Source: Pararge aegeria
Taxonomy: Eukaryota; Arthropoda; Insecta; Lepidoptera; Nymphalidae
Direction of reading: 5' to 3'
Assembly: GCF_905163445.1 (NCBI RefSeq)
Contig: NC_053182.1
Location: 6,510,001-6,574,000, forward strand
DNA length: 64,000 nt
A program made the translations under genes and the position numbers. Shown here piece after piece: positions 13,010 through 25,639 of the stretch. Numbering within the stretch: position 1 is the first letter of the stretch; each line of letters begins with the position of its first letter. Below the pieces are notes generated by a model, which was not told the origin of the DNA, did no database searches, and saw only the letters and a program-made list of their open reading frames with translations.

Positions 13010-13350
13010 GAGAAAAAAAACGTTTCACGATGAAGACATAACGACGTTAGGCGCCATCTAAAGTTACGACACCGATTCGGCGATGCGCAATGCATAGAGA
13101 TATCCGTAAACCGACCCTTTATGGATCAAAAAAACATATATTCGTTTTTTTTAATAACCAACAATCCATACGAGAAATGAAAAAAAAAATAATACAACAC
13201 TTCGTGACAAGAATCAGAAACAAGTTAGGTTAGGTATATGAATTGCCAAGTGAAAATTGATTGGTGAAATGTATGCCTAGGAATCTTCTTTGATAAGGCG
13301 TTACTTATTCAAGCATTGTTTTGTTCGTCTGTAGTCAAAACGGGCATTAG
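13010..13350 (+). repeat. Dispersed repeat, copy 1
   Basis: Shares 'atgtatgcctaggaatcttc', 'tttgataaggcgttactta' and 'aaaacgggcat' with 22435-22730, in the same order and orientation. Not recognised as a named element. Confidence 0.75.
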
Positions 13351-15210
13351 AGTCCTTAGCTACAAAAAAAAACGGGAAATGCTATCAACTTTTAATTCCT
13401 AAGCTGCAATAGCAGTGGAAATGGCCATTTTTATCTTAGTGAATTACAATATCGTTGAGACGACTATTGTTGTCTGTTGATAATGCAGTGGCTTTCCAAT
13501 ACTTGCCAATTGTGACCGTGTGAACCATTACCTATGCTTGAGTTGAGTGGAATGGCCACTGACTACGTCTATTTGTTAAATTTACACGATTTAAATAATA
13601 TTATATGCTTGCCCGTCTGGCTTTACGGAAACATCCTGAGTGAAGACCATTTTGAGATCACACCGTACCTATAATTGTTGTGAAGAGTATAAGTTTTATT
13701 ATATGTAATTCTAGTGTGTATATTATAATGGTTTTTTTATCTAGGTACATATTACTTTTTAAGCATGAAAAGCTGTAGGTACTTTATTTTGAGTTTATTA
13801 AATGAAGCTATTAGGGCTACCACAGCAGGTATGATGGTACCTGAGGTATACGAGTTCATATAGGTATCTTTTGTTGTTGCTGTTAAGCCTCGGACGTTTT
13901 AATATACCTGTTTGCTTCGAGTTATTGTACCTACCTAATTTTAGTAGGTAAGTGAGATTAACTAATCCATAGGTAGGCCCTACTTATATATTTATACTAT
14001 TAAATCAAGGAACCTTGGAGCATAATTAAAAAAAAAACCCATAGCGTAAAAAAACGGATACACCTGCTTACAAACATGCAACATTGAACTAATAGAGTTT
14101 TTAAGATACTTATAGAAAGGTGTTGTTACTCATGTAAAATTACCGTGAAAATTACACCCAAGCATAAAAAAATCCTTATTTTTATCAGGCCTTAATTCTA
14201 TATCTTTAATTTGTGAGGCTGAAATTCCGAGATATAGGTACTAGTAAAGAGTAACATTCTAGTGCCATTATAGTGCCTAAGGTTCATATTATCCCTGATA
14301 TATACATAACACCTAGGTGTGGTCTCAGGAGGGTCTAATCATTAAAGTGATTCATCACCGTTCACATCTACAGCGCCATCTCATGTTAGCGCTGGGAACT
14401 TCTTGCTTATCATTGGTGCTAAGCTTAATAGATGGTGCTCTTCACTGGTCACAATGGTTCATAAATCACGGAACATTTGTGTTTGGTTACGAATGAGAAC
14501 TTTTGAACTGGGGTTTTGCCTACTTGGCGAAACCCTCGCTAGTTAGCGTTGTTTTCCGCTCTACATAATTTTTTATATCTATACTGAGAAGAAAAAACTA
14601 AAAACTTTAAAGTTACTATGCCCGAAATTGTCTGGCCTCATTCTTAGTTTTTATTTAACTTAACTTCATGTATAACGGAAGTTCTCTAGTCTGTTTTTTC
14701 GCTTTGCTCTTATTTTTAATGTAAAGGCACTAACCAAGCATAAATTTAAAAGTGAGAGCATACTAGAGCACTTTACCAAGTATATTTAAATATCATTGAC
14801 TCAATCCAAATAGAGGTTAAACAATTTTGCAAGATGAAAAGAAAGGAAATTTAATACATGAGATTTCGTTACACAAACATGCACGCAGCTTGCTTTTGGA
14901 TGTTTGACATGGAAGTAATCTTGGTTGGTATCAGAAAAGACAGCAAGAAAAATACTCGTAGCAATCATTATATATTGGTTGTATGTGCTTAATTCAATTT
15001 TTTATTGTTTTATTAAACAGTTAGTCTCTTTGGCCCAGTTTCTGTAGAGGTGCAATGAACTAATTTTATATTTGTTTACAAAGTTGGATCCATAATCGTG
15101 CACTTTGATCGTTCTTTTACGTTTTCACCCGTAATTAGTTTCTAGTACTAGCGCTTTTTTTGATAGAGCTTGTCCGGGGAAGTATGGTATGCTTATTGTT
15201 GCCACCAAGC
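13350..15210. other. AT-rich non-coding stretch
   Basis: No gene, RNA or clear element seen. Two 'gatggcgct'-like blocks in opposite orientation near 14371 and 14432 might be ends of a small DNA element, but the match is weak. Confidence 0.4.
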
Positions 15211-15214
15211 AGTA

Positions 15215-15345
15215 ATGTTGTGTACCGGTCTAATGGGCGGCGTTTGCACAGGGCGGCACGTTGTAGAACGTATTCATTGACCAACGAAGTATTTCTTTGT
15301 TTATAGGTTATTGTTATCCACTTATCATCAGGTGAGCCATCTGTG
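15215..15345 (+). repeat. Dispersed repeat family D, partial
   Basis: 'ttgtgtaccggtctaatggg', 'tttgtttataggttattgtt', 'ccacttatcatcaggtgagc'. Confidence 0.55.
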
Positions 15346-15349
15346 AATT

Positions 15350-17010
15350 ACAGCTATATAAATATATATATAGACAGTGATTTGTTAGAACAAGAAGCAT
15401 GATAAAAATTGTAGCCCGGGATTATGGACACGCCGTAGTTCGTATCCATGGAAGTTACAAAGCAAGCTGAAGTAAAAAAATGAAAAAGGTTCACTAAATA
15501 TACTTTTATACACTTCATATTCATATTTTTATTAAAGTCACAATATTTACTATAAATAATTGCATAATATAATTATAATATATTAATACAGATTATTGCT
15601 AATAACAATCACAATTTACTTTGGCTTATAAGAAATAATACTTAGAAAATGATCTAACTACTATTTATCTCTATAAAAGTCCCATATTATTTAACTATTA
15701 GTAGTTATACAAATATCTATCTTAATACATCTTTTTTTATATTGAATCGAATAATGTAAAAAAAGTTTAGAACACACGATATAGTAATATTGTAACGGTC
15801 ATATTATGTAAACCGCACTTATATTATTATTAGAAACAGTCGGTGTTCTTTCACAAAATAAATAATCTAATAGATATATATATATATATATAGAAATATA
15901 TATATTCATAAGATGTGTGTACTTACATATGACTGTTTTGTTTGTGAATAAAGGTAGGTAACCTAAAGTCTATGCAGATAGTAATGACAATTTAATCGTA
16001 CCCAGATTTGTTCAGCATTTAACGTTATCAAAAACCGCTTACTTAAATGTGCAAAATTTAATTCCTAATTAACTTCAGATTTTTTCAAAAGTTAATTACG
16101 TTAAAATTTGGTTTGTAATGTTATGTATTTACGTTGTGATTTAGTTTGTTTACAGATTAGGCATTATTATTTGCGTCGACTTAACTTAATACTAGTAGTA
16201 AAACTTCATACGCATATTGTTTTAATGAAAACTTGAAAAGGGAATAAGGTATACCTACTCATGTACACGAGGGAATAATACTTATACTTTATTCTGCTTA
16301 ATTTGATGTTGGTTTTTCTCTAGAGTAAGAGATTTTTTAGCGTAAGTTGAGAAGTAGATTAAACTCTCCTCTTTAATAGATATAATATACAAAATTCTAA
16401 ATCAATGAAATACCTACTACTTAAATAATTTGGCACATGCATTCACAGTCCCCTCTTTTCAGAGGGTGAATACTTAAATTACACTTACCTACATTTAATT
16501 GTTGAGATATTTGAAGAGCTTGTAAACGACTCTACATTTTTGCGTTGTTAAGTTTTAGAAATATAAGCATATTGAATCTAACAAAAATGTTGACCGTATA
16601 TATTGGTTATCGAAAACAGATAAAAAAGAATAAGATTTTTTAATTTTGCAAGTGTAGGAGGGGACAGAGTTCGGTCCTTTTGCGGGATACGGAATCTGTT
16701 TGGGAGCTATTATGGACTGAATTATTAAAGAGCAACAAGTAGTATGGTTATGGAAATTATGGCAATACATATGCTACGTAGGTATGCTCGAGTATTTTTA
16801 AGTTTCGAAATTCATTAGATATATGAATCTGTATCATAATACTTAAGTACCAGTATTATTTATTTATATTTAGTAATTAGAATTATGTTAAATACAAAAT
16901 TACTTTAGGATAAGAGTGTAGCTAAAGCGAGTTAAATACAAGAATTTAATCGATCTACTAATGAATTATTATTAAAAAATATCTTTTGTTAAGGTTTTTT
17001 TTTTTATAGT
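15350..17010. other. AT-rich non-coding stretch
   Basis: Very AT-rich; a (ta)n run at about 15877-15892. The short minus-strand frame at 16555-16770 has no recognisable features. Confidence 0.4.
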
Positions 17011-17014
17011 TGTA

Positions 17015-17275
17015 ATACCAAGCAGACTGTCCGCCTAATCGTAGATTCCATCGTCAAGCAACAAATCAAGTAACATAATTTGTTAAGATAGACTTTGGTC
17101 TACCAACCTGAAGCGTAGGTGTTTACCCTCATGTGCCTGTTATTACGACGGAAAACGTACGTCCGTTTAGACCGAACCACAGGAATGCTGCTTAGCGGCA
17201 GAAATAAGAACCCGAGTAATACTTCCCTGGACGAGATCCGTCACAAAAAGCTCTACTACTAATACTTGGTTATCT
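17015..17275 (+). repeat. Dispersed repeat family E
   Basis: 'ccaagcagactgtccgccta', 'accaacctgaagcgtaggtg', 'cttagcggcagaaataagaa', 'ccctggacgagatccgtcac'. Confidence 0.65.
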
Positions 17276-18465
17276 TAAATTCAGACCAGCCATCCAGACA
17301 GAATTAATTATACGTTGGTGTTTGTGAATAATGTTTTTCATATATAATGTACATTTTTGCCTCAGCATTTCAGTCTGAAAATATTTGAGTAAGATGAAAG
17401 ATTTTATCTTAATTAAAATAATATACTGAAAGCATTTTTATAGTCCATTACGAGTACTTAGAGCTATTTACAAGTTTTTCAAATGTTCTCTTAATATTTA
17501 TAATACTACCATTCTTCTTATAAATATATTTTTATATTATATTTTAAAATAAATATGACGTTATATAAATAATTTCAATACGATCGCTAAGACGGTTCAT
17601 TACTAGAAGTAGATTAATTAATGTAGAATATGAGCACTGTACCCTTGCTTATCTAAACGTTCTCCAAAACAAAAACTTATTATTTAAACATCGCACAAAT
17701 ATACAAAAGGTAAAACCGTATGACATTATTTTTTTTATCTTAGAGCACAATACAATCTTCAAACATTTCTGTTAATCTTCGGCCACATCTTAGTCACATC
17801 CATATTAAAATAAAATGTATTCCTACTGTTTGCATGTAGCTCTAACCCCTTCGTGAGCAAAGAGGTTTTCCGGTTAACTCAAAATCTACTACAACGATTT
17901 TCAGAATTCATCCCTGCTTCCCCTTTCATGACTGTGGCGTAGAAGCAATAATTATTGCTTAAAATTGCTTATAAATATTATAATAATTGATAAATAATAA
18001 TCAATAATTGATAATTGATAATTGCGTAAGAAAACTTCTCCATACTAATTTTGTAATACAAACATCAGTTTTATAGCTATACAGACAGTTGTGTAAAATA
18101 CTGTTTGGAACACATAGATGTTCCTGGATCAAAGTTCTCTAGTAGTAAAAAAGGAGCGCTAGGGAATAAAATATTTTTAGCCTTTACCGAACGCAACTAC
18201 AGATTAGCAGTTTTTAATTCTCAAATTTTGTCTTGAAATTTTTGGGTTTTTATAAATGAAAACGTCGTTACAAATTTTGAATTAACTAATGTGCGGTGGA
18301 AAATACATTTAATGACGCCTCCATTGTTATGATTATTAACTTTACAATTTACATATTCTGCATTGCTCTGTAATGTAGTTTTCCAATCCCTACACTAATT
18401 TGACTGTAAACTATACCTAATTATCTTAAGATATTTATGTATTGACTTATTAGCTGTTTCTATGG

Positions 18466-18610
18466 TTAAGACGGTGGATCTGGAGGAGCGGGAGGTCCCG
18501 AGGTCGGTGGCTGTAGAAGCTTTGCGGCAGCCGGTAACCCAGCCAGGTCGAACCCAGGTGGTGGTACTATACCTGCCGCGGTTGCTGTTCCTTGCAGATA
18601 AGCTACTAAC
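18466..18610 (-). CDS. Oli: bHLH gene, last coding exon (Pro-rich tail)
   Basis: Acceptor cattccag|GTTAGTAGC. It completes Arg146, then encodes LVAYLQ and an Ala/Pro-rich C-terminus ending PAPPDPPS, with TAA at 18468-18466. The 3' UTR lies below 18466. I did not find a clear minus-strand AATAAA close to the stop, so the transcript end is not placed. Confidence 0.92.
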
Positions 18611-21600
18611 CTGGAATGAAAGAGAAAATTTGTGACTGAGATAGAAACTTAAGCAACAAGAGCGTTCGTTCCTTGACAGAAATTAATCTTAACTGTTAAA
18701 GCCAATTTGCTTAGCTATTCGGCTTCCTTTACCATTAAAGATGCAATGCAATCGTTCTCCCTGACTTGTAATAAAGAAATAATTATCTTTAGCAGCTTAT
18801 AAATTGCGTGTAAAGAAATACTATCTGTCGCTAAATATTTTTTACTAGTTTCTGTTTTTTTTTTTGTGCTATTACTATATTGACCATATCTGATTGTATG
18901 TGTTTTGTATAAATATATATGTATTATGTTTATTATTTTATATATTATCTAGCATGTATTTATGTGTGTATTATTGTGTTATGTGCCCGCCGCTCAAGTG
19001 TCTTATTGGCTCCTTTCGCTACGGTAGCCTGGATGGGATCTCTATTAGTTATTAGGTATCCTTTTGCTTGAATATTATTTAATTTTTTCCTGTACTTTTT
19101 ATCCGTTCTCAAGCAATAAAGTTATTTAAATAAAATAAATAAAAAAACACATGTAGAGATATGGTCATGAAATAGTTTCCTTTTATCTAACTTGGTCTAT
19201 TGTATTTATATAGCAGTCATGTATAGCTGGAAAGTAGATCGTCGTCTAAGTCGCCAGATTTGACAGTGCCGATTTACAAAATCGCCGATACAGCAGAACA
19301 ATAAACAAGAATTTTTGGCCAGCAGAACGCGCAGAACAATAAACAAGAATTTTTGGCCTGGGAATCGAGCCCAACTTTTCCGGGAGAGTTTAGAACTTTT
19401 CCAAGATCCTTTAATTCTTAAATATGTAGGTCCAAAAACATAAACACTTCTTATACAAGTTGATTTTAAACACGCTTTTATTAGCTTGGTATGTCAGTAT
19501 GTAGTGTAATGGAATTGTTGAGTGTGATTTTCACGCACTTCAAACCATCAGATTAAGTTGGAATTTAGCACACATACGAAGAAACCGATGACAATACCAT
19601 AATTTGAAAAGTTGACCCCACATTTGTCTTTAATAATATACATTTTGTCATTACTAATAATGTCCCCATACCAAAATATATTTTTTAATTTTTAGTCAAA
19701 TTGTTATCGATCTTTGTATCGTTAGCACGTAGAATATAAAAATGAAAAAAAAATAAGAACTTTTATAAGCTACTAATGTTATTTATGATGATACCTTCGC
19801 AGTTCCTCAAGTGCGCTGGCCTGCATAAGGATGTAATTTTTAGCTAACAGCAGTGTGGCTATTTTGGACAACTTCCGCACGGAGGGTGAGTGGGCGTAAG
19901 GTATCACGCTTCTAAGTTCATCTAGGGCGTCGTTCTGAAATTGATTAGAAATGATTAAATACTATGTTTTTTTACACACATTTTACACCATAACTCCGAA
20001 ATTATAACCGATTTAAATAATTATTTTTGTACTATAGAGGTTAATTTTGCCTAAACTGTGGTTAGAGATAGAGGACATAACTCCTCAGCGGACAGCAGCA
20101 AACCCCTAATTTAAGGCTTAGCGATACTGAATACTTTAAATTTTTTTAGAACTACTACTTAATTTAATGCCACATTAAAAAAAAAACAAACGCAGACGAA
20201 GTCGCGGGCAACAGCTTGTTCTAGATAAAATAGCTTTCGAATGATGAAAGAATTATTAAAATTGGTTCAGAGTTTATCGAATACTTACAAATAAAGAAAC
20301 ATAAAAAATAATCCTTTCTTATAATATTATTATTGTATGAATATAGAAAACAATTCATAGCTTTAAAAAGCTCATTCGCATCAGCAAAATAAACCCCAAA
20401 TAAAAAAGAATATTATGGAAGAAATAAGAGATGGGCCAAGTAGAAATCGAATTAAAAGAAAAAGTACGAGCACGTATTATGTACATTAACTATTATCAAT
20501 CTCTTATTCGGAAGAAATAACTCAAATTTAACATCAAATTATTGTCAGGTTTCATTCCACAAGACTTGTCCAGCATTAAGACAGAGCGGTGCAGGCGTAT
20601 GTACTTTGTACCACCTCCCGCTGTATCGCACGTTTGTTAAAACGATCAAGACAAAAGTGAAGTATCACATAACCACTTGATTTGGTTCCCGGCACAATAT
20701 TTCATGACTTTCCCAGATTCTCCAAAAATCTGTTCACCATCCGTTTCAGATTGCCGTCTTGTTTTTATCCACCGCAGATTTCGTCTATAGGCAACCCACT
20801 TAAACTCTATTAATCTTGCTTACTTTTCAAATGGATTCATTCATAATCAGTTTCTTTAAATAATCTTTATAGCCAACATGCATGCGGAAGAAGGAATTTA
20901 TGAACGTTTATACATTATCGATTGAACAGTTGAGCTTACTGACTCAGTGTTTGATTTACAGTCAATTCGGATAAGCAGCTAATGGACCTTTTTTTGTTGC
21001 TTATTTTAGAAATGAGCGTTGAGATTGACTTAATGCCGCCCAAAAAGCAGTAAGTATTTTGTTTTAAAATGTCAGTTTTATGTAACATTCCTAAAACGCC
21101 CCCTAAAATATGTATTTTGTTCTTAATGTTTATAATAATTATTCTAACAACAGCATAAATCCTACTAGGTTATATCCTACTAATATTATAAAGTTTGTGA
21201 GGAAGTATGGATGCATGGGTTTTTGTTACTCCTGTCCTCAAATTTTGAATGGATAGGTTATAACCTCACTGTGCCTTGAACACCGTTGATAACCATTGCC
21301 TAATTTATTTATTTTATTTTATTATTATTTATTTATCTTTGCATTATTTGCAATGGCATAATTAAATAAAAAATTTCATTTGAATTTCTGCAAGTAATAT
21401 CCAAAGAATATAAAAAGTTATACTAAATACTCACTAAATCGTGCATTCTTCTTCGTTCTCGCGCGTTTATGTTAAGCCGCACGGTTTTTCCTTGTCTTAT
21501 TTTCTGTTTAGATTTTCCATCCCCAAGAGCCCTGAAAAAAAAAAAAAATCTAATTAATTTTATAACTCAATAACAATAATCAATAATATAAACTTTTGTG

Positions 21601-24300
21601 CTCGCTTTAACCCCTGATCCTAAGTTCAAAAAAAAAAATTTAAATAATCAGAATAAACTAGACTTTTCGCGCGATTAACAACAAAAACTGTGTTTTCCTA
21701 AACTCTTAGGCTGCTTTTCTATGTTGCTAAGGATGTGTATGATATCCATTTTTTATTTTCTTAGGTTAAATTTGCTGTGGTCGTAACGAGTTGAATGGGG
21801 CTAAGTTTTCTGTATAGTCTGTTGTGAGGTAAGGGTAGGAACTAAGAATGAGAACTAGGAGTGCGCGAGTGGTATAGGTAGGTACGTAATTACACGCAGA
21901 ACACACGACTTACCTACTTCGTTAAATAGTTAGCACACGTATGACACCGACTGTGGGCATGCCATCTTTGGGAGGAACAAAAACATTTTTTGATCATAGA
22001 TAATCTTACTTAGTGTTGCTCTTTTAATATGCGATAGGCGATGGATTTCTAATTTCCATCTGGTGGGCCATCTAATTTGTCAATAAAGGCTGCCTTTGCT
22101 AAGAATAGTTATTGCTAAACGAGACTCTCGTTTTAACTGATTCCTAAGTCGAGCAAAGTCGAAATCTTAGCTTTAGTACCCATATAAGATTTGGTACATC
22201 AAAGTAATAAACCTTATTTTCCTCGTATTGAAGCCATGCTTTCTACGTTCGCCTTTTTTTTACTTAGCAAACAGCGCTGGATATAGAAGTGCGGATTTAC
22301 CTAAGCTTTAAAACCAGATAAACTACTCGTTGTGTCATTTTACGCTTAGTGTTTTGATACTCGAAAACGACTGTTTGTTTGCTGTTCATATTTCTGTTTT
22401 AACTAAATCAAGCAATCGCATTAATCGATTCCTAGAGAAAATTAACGTTTCACGAACTCCTATGTGATGAGGCACTTGACAGATGAAAAAAAAATTTAAT
22501 TCGGTTGTTTTAGTAACCTTAATTCCATCCGAAAATGAAGAATATGATAATACAAACACAAAATTCCACTCCTTGTGGCAAGAGCCATAAACAAGTTATG
22601 TTATATGAGTTGCCTAGTGAAAATAGATTGGTTAAAGGTAAATGTATGCCTAGGAATCTTCTTTGATTAGGCGTTACTTACTTTTATACTAATAGTCCGT
22701 CGTTAGTGAAAACGGGCATAAGGGTACCATTATGGCGATTTTTAACCCCCGCAGAATTATACAGTGCAGGGGGCTTCAGTGAAGGGAAGCGTAACAAGTG
22801 CGTCTACTGAATGGTGTGCTTTGAACGGGGCTGTATAATATAGTTCTCGTATGTCACATCTACTAACGATCACTAGGGTCATAGTTAAGTGCTTAGGGTG
22901 GACGAATTGCGGCATTTTATGTATACCTATAGCTATCTTTATAAATTAGTAAAATTACAGTTTTCATTTTAATTAGTATTCCTCGGATGCGAGCGGGCCT
23001 TGTAATAAGATTTGGCTTCCTCTCCTCACCACTAACTTTTCTAAATTATGTGCGTTTGAAGCAATTAAATGTTACTTGTTTTAACGGTGAAGGAAAATAT
23101 CGTGAGGAATCGTACATGCGTGTGAAGTTCGCTGATATCCCATGGCCAGCTTGGTGGACTATGGAAGGAAAGAGTTTTTCATTCTTGGTGGAAACCCGTG
23201 ACCTAAAACTTAAAGGTAGGCAGTGCTTTACACATATGTGAAGTGTACACCACTGTATATCTGGATACTCCCATTTCCTATATAATATCAAGAGTAAGCA
23301 TGAAGATTATTTAGAGTAAGGTGCGGCGTGCTCCATTAATGCATTGCCTCCTTTTATATTTTTCTGTAACCTGTGTTGTTGATGGATTTTTACATTCTTT
23401 ATCTACTTGCTTAAAGCTTCTCATCTCACCTTTGTTGTGTTAAGTCGTATTGATGTAAGCTAGAAGTAAGAGGTAGAGCAATCCAAGCTTTGCAATAACA
23501 AATCTGAATAGTTTGTTTTTTTGTTGGTTTATTGGTTTGATCGAACTAATTTCCAAAACTATAAGTCGGATTCAAAAATATTGTTGGAATTTGATAGCCC
23601 AATTCTCTTAAGGTAGTTAAAAGGCTATTTAACCTTAAAGTTTACCTACTAAGTAGATGATAGTTTTTATAAAAAAAAAAAAAAGAGAACTAGAAATTGT
23701 ATGCACATCGTCCGATGTTGTAAGGAATCTCTAGCATGAAAATTTTATTACCGATTGGTGATAGTAGGGCGAGAAAGCTAGAATATTTTTAAGGATCTGA
23801 AATCCCGTGCCAAGTTGCTATCAGTTAAATTGGTCATGATACCAGCCTTGCCATACAAAGTGGTACCGAAGATTTCAGAACACCCATTGTAGTGTACCGA
23901 CATTTCACCCTGTGCGTGGGTGAGGCTTTCGGTTCTATTATATTTTAGGTATGTTAATTTTATTATAATTTTAACTTTGACCTTTACTCTGTGTTGTATT
24001 CTGATATATATTTAAATAAGTACATATAACTGCTTGAGTCTAATACGCATGCGCGGAAAAACATATTCTCAAAACAATACATACGCAGTACATAACTAAC
24101 CTTTGGCCATAGCTCGTGCCTGGTTCCGGCTGATTTTCATCAGTGGGATAGCAATGTTGTGGAGGCGGAGGCTGGCCTCCTTGCATATAAAAGCCGCCGA
24201 GGCCGACAGCACCCAGCGGAGTCCGTCTACCCGGCACCGACTGCGGAGGAGAGTGCGATTCGCCCACAGGCACTCCTTCCCAAGTCCTCCGCCCCTCCAT
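18466..24300 (-). CDS. Oli: Class E bHLH transcription factor, BHLHE22/23 (Oli) type, 4 coding exons
   Basis: Predicted nuclear DNA-binding protein of 193 aa. Exons are 24300-24101, 21531-21435, 19934-19795 and 18610-18466; every junction is AG/GT and the phases join without a gap (582 nt including TAA). Residues 89-95 (NARERRR) form the basic region, with the E-box-contacting Glu at 92. Helix 1, loop and helix 2 run to about residue 152, with [20 protein letters not shown] across the loop and helix 2. The [20 protein letters not shown] pattern fits BHLHE22/23/Oli better than Olig, which has a KINSRERKRMHDLN-like region. The N-terminus (1-66) is Gly/Pro-rich and the C-terminus (153-193) is Ala/Pro-rich. 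The start is the first Met after an in-frame TAG eight codons upstream. Known for the family: BHLHE22 is a neuronal repressor and Drosophila Oli acts in motor-neuron development and locomotion. The same role here is inferred. Confidence 0.93.
18870..19150 (+). pseudogene. LINE 3' UTR tail in bHLH intron 3
   Basis: 'tatgtgcccgccgctcaagt', 'ctcctttcgctacggtagcc', then 'aagcaataaagttatttaaa' and (aaat)n. No ORF remains. Confidence 0.6.
19293..19358. repeat. 28-bp direct repeat at 38-bp spacing
   Basis: gcagaacaataaacaagaat and the next eight bases occur at 19293-19320 and 19331-19358, in bHLH intron 3. Confidence 0.9.
19795..19934 (-). CDS. Oli: bHLH gene, coding exon 3 (helix-loop-helix)
   Basis: Acceptor tttcag|AACGAC and donor GCGAAG|gtatca. 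It encodes residues 100-145 plus two bases of Arg146: helix 1, the loop [13 protein letters not shown] and helix 2 ([20 protein letters not shown]). This is the most conserved part of the protein. Confidence 0.96.
21435..21531 (-). CDS. Oli: bHLH gene, coding exon 2 (basic region)
   Basis: Acceptor ttttttcag|GGCTC and donor TTA|gtgagt. It encodes residues 67 (part) to 99, including the Lys/Arg-rich lead-in and the whole basic region NARERRR, and ends at the start of helix 1 (MHDL). Confidence 0.95.
22435..22730 (+). repeat. Dispersed repeat, copy 2
   Basis: Second copy of the 13010-13350 repeat, in bHLH intron 1. Matching blocks include 'acgtttcacga', 'agagccataaacaagttatg' and 'tgtatgcctaggaatcttct'. 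Confidence 0.75.
23030..23195 (+). mobile_element. SINE family B, partial
   Basis: Contains 'ttctaaattatgtgcgtttg', 'cggtgaaggaaaatatcgtg' and 'ggccagcttggtggactatg'. Truncated at both ends; lies in bHLH intron 1. Confidence 0.75.
24101..24300 (-). CDS. Oli: bHLH gene, coding exon 1
   Basis: ATG at 24300-24298. It encodes residues 1-66 plus two bases of Arg67 and ends CAAAG|gttagt. The region is low complexity ([14 protein letters not shown]) with no recognisable domain. GTG and other near-start codons lie upstream in frame, but this is the first ATG after the TAG. Confidence 0.85.
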
Positions 24301-24485
24301 TGTAAAAGAAACTAGCACATAACACTAAAAAGGTCCGTTAAGGTAAAAAAAAGTTGCCTATGACAATTTAAAAACACATAATACTGGCTGGAGTAGTGAC
24401 GGACGTTTGAATTTGGAACGGCGTTGACAGACTGTGAAGCTGTGCGGCGAGAAGTTGAGGCGGTCCGCAGATCGATCGGGGCACG

Positions 24486-24560
24486 CAGCTGGGGCGCGCA
24501 CCCCTCTGATCTCCGGCATTGTTCGGGATGCGAATGTGATTTATATTATCGTGCCCGCCG
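24486..24560 (-). promoter_or_regulatory. Possible core promoter of the bHLH gene
   Basis: A stretch around 24417-24580 is distinctly GC/CpG-rich against AT-rich surroundings. On the minus strand a TATAAA occurs at 24545-24540, about 240 nt upstream of the ATG. No good arthropod initiator is seen at the expected distance. A CAGCTG E-box lies at 24486-24491, which could allow autoregulation by a bHLH protein. This is inference only. Confidence 0.3.
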
Positions 24561-24913
24561 AATCGGTGCGTCTATTGTCATGAGTATTATGGTCATGACG
24601 CTTGTACATTCTGCAATTCGTATTCGATTTCATTTTCATTCAAATTCTAATTAAACATTTGTAGGAAATACAAGCTTATTTCACAACGTTACTCAAACTA
24701 GAACGGCTGAATGGGTCTGGATGTAATTTAGAACAGCGATAGATTATGTATGGAATGGCACATATGCCTCTTTTCGCTTGGGGAAAACTAACAGTTCCTG
24801 TGGAATAGAGCAACAGCTAGTTTCATGTAAAAACCGAAACGGACACCTACGAAAATACGATGATAAGTTAGCCTGATTAACCTACATAAAGAATCGTAAC
24901 TAGCCTTTAAGAT

Positions 24914-25162
24914 ATACACAATACACACATCACCATCTAGCCCCAAAGTAAGCGTAGCTTATGTTATGGATACTAAGATAGATGATGAATATATTTTTTT
25001 ATGAATATAATACACATAAAAATACTTATAATATACAGATAAACACCCAGACACTGAAAAACATTCATGTTCATCACACAAATATTTGCCAGTTGTGAGA
25101 ATCGAACCCACGGACTTGGACTCAGAAAGCGGGGTCGCTGCCCACTGCGCCACTCGGCCGTC
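24914..25162 (-). mobile_element. tRNA-derived SINE, family A, near full length
   Basis: Minus strand: head 'gacggccgagtggcgcagtg' with a B-box-like GGGTTCGATTC, and a tail ending 'cataa(c)ataagctacgctta' then 'ctttggggctagatggtgat'. This resembles the Metulj-type SINEs of butterflies. Confidence 0.85.
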
Positions 25163-25220
25163 TAAAAGATGTTTTTTTATCTCACTTCCCACTTTTCAAT
25201 TGGAAATTAATTATCAAAAT

Positions 25221-25615
25221 TAGCCAAAGTCTTAAGCTGGCATATTTGATTTAGAAATTCTTACTCCTACCCTTCCCCGTACCAGTGGGGTACATACAGG
25301 GTATGCACAGGGTGTCCACTAAGCGGGTAGATAATTTAAAATGAAAAAAAATCTTGTTATCAAAAAATTTAAGATAGGTTTTGTAGGAGTTATAAAAACC
25401 TACCCTTAAGTTTTTATAACTCGTACTGGAGATTTTCTTCATATTATATCATCTGCATAACCTGTGCACACCCTCTATGCACGCCGCTAGCCCGTGCATA
25501 AGGATATCACTACTAAATACAGTAAATTATCCAAAATCTTCATTTGATTTAGAAATTCCATGTTTTCCTACCCTTCCCGTACATAGGATAGCACTACTAA
25601 ATTCAATATGCAATC
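25221..25615. repeat. Two-copy tandem repeat, one copy interrupted by a MITE
   Basis: The segment 'gatttagaaattc...cctaccctt(c)cccgtac...ggatakcactactaaat' occurs twice: once split by the MITE (25221-25534) and once intact (25535-25615). Confidence 0.75.
25284..25487. mobile_element. Degenerate hAT-type MITE in a duplicated flank
   Basis: Imperfect terminal repeats: 'cagtggggtacatacagggt' at the left, and at the right a sequence whose complement reads 'agcggcgtgcatagagggt'. Internal inverted repeat agttataaaaac/gtttttataact near 25386-25419. Flanking 8-mers ccccgtac and gcccgtgc look like a decayed TSD; the unoccupied tandem copy reads tcccgtac near 25575. Confidence 0.7.
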
Positions 25616-25639
25616 TAAGATTTTGAATTAGATCTTTCA

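Noticed and set aside
24424..24654. 76-codon plus-strand ORF in a GC-rich region
   Set aside because: Overlaps the probable bHLH promoter/5' UTR; no homology, and GC-rich stretches give fortuitous open frames.
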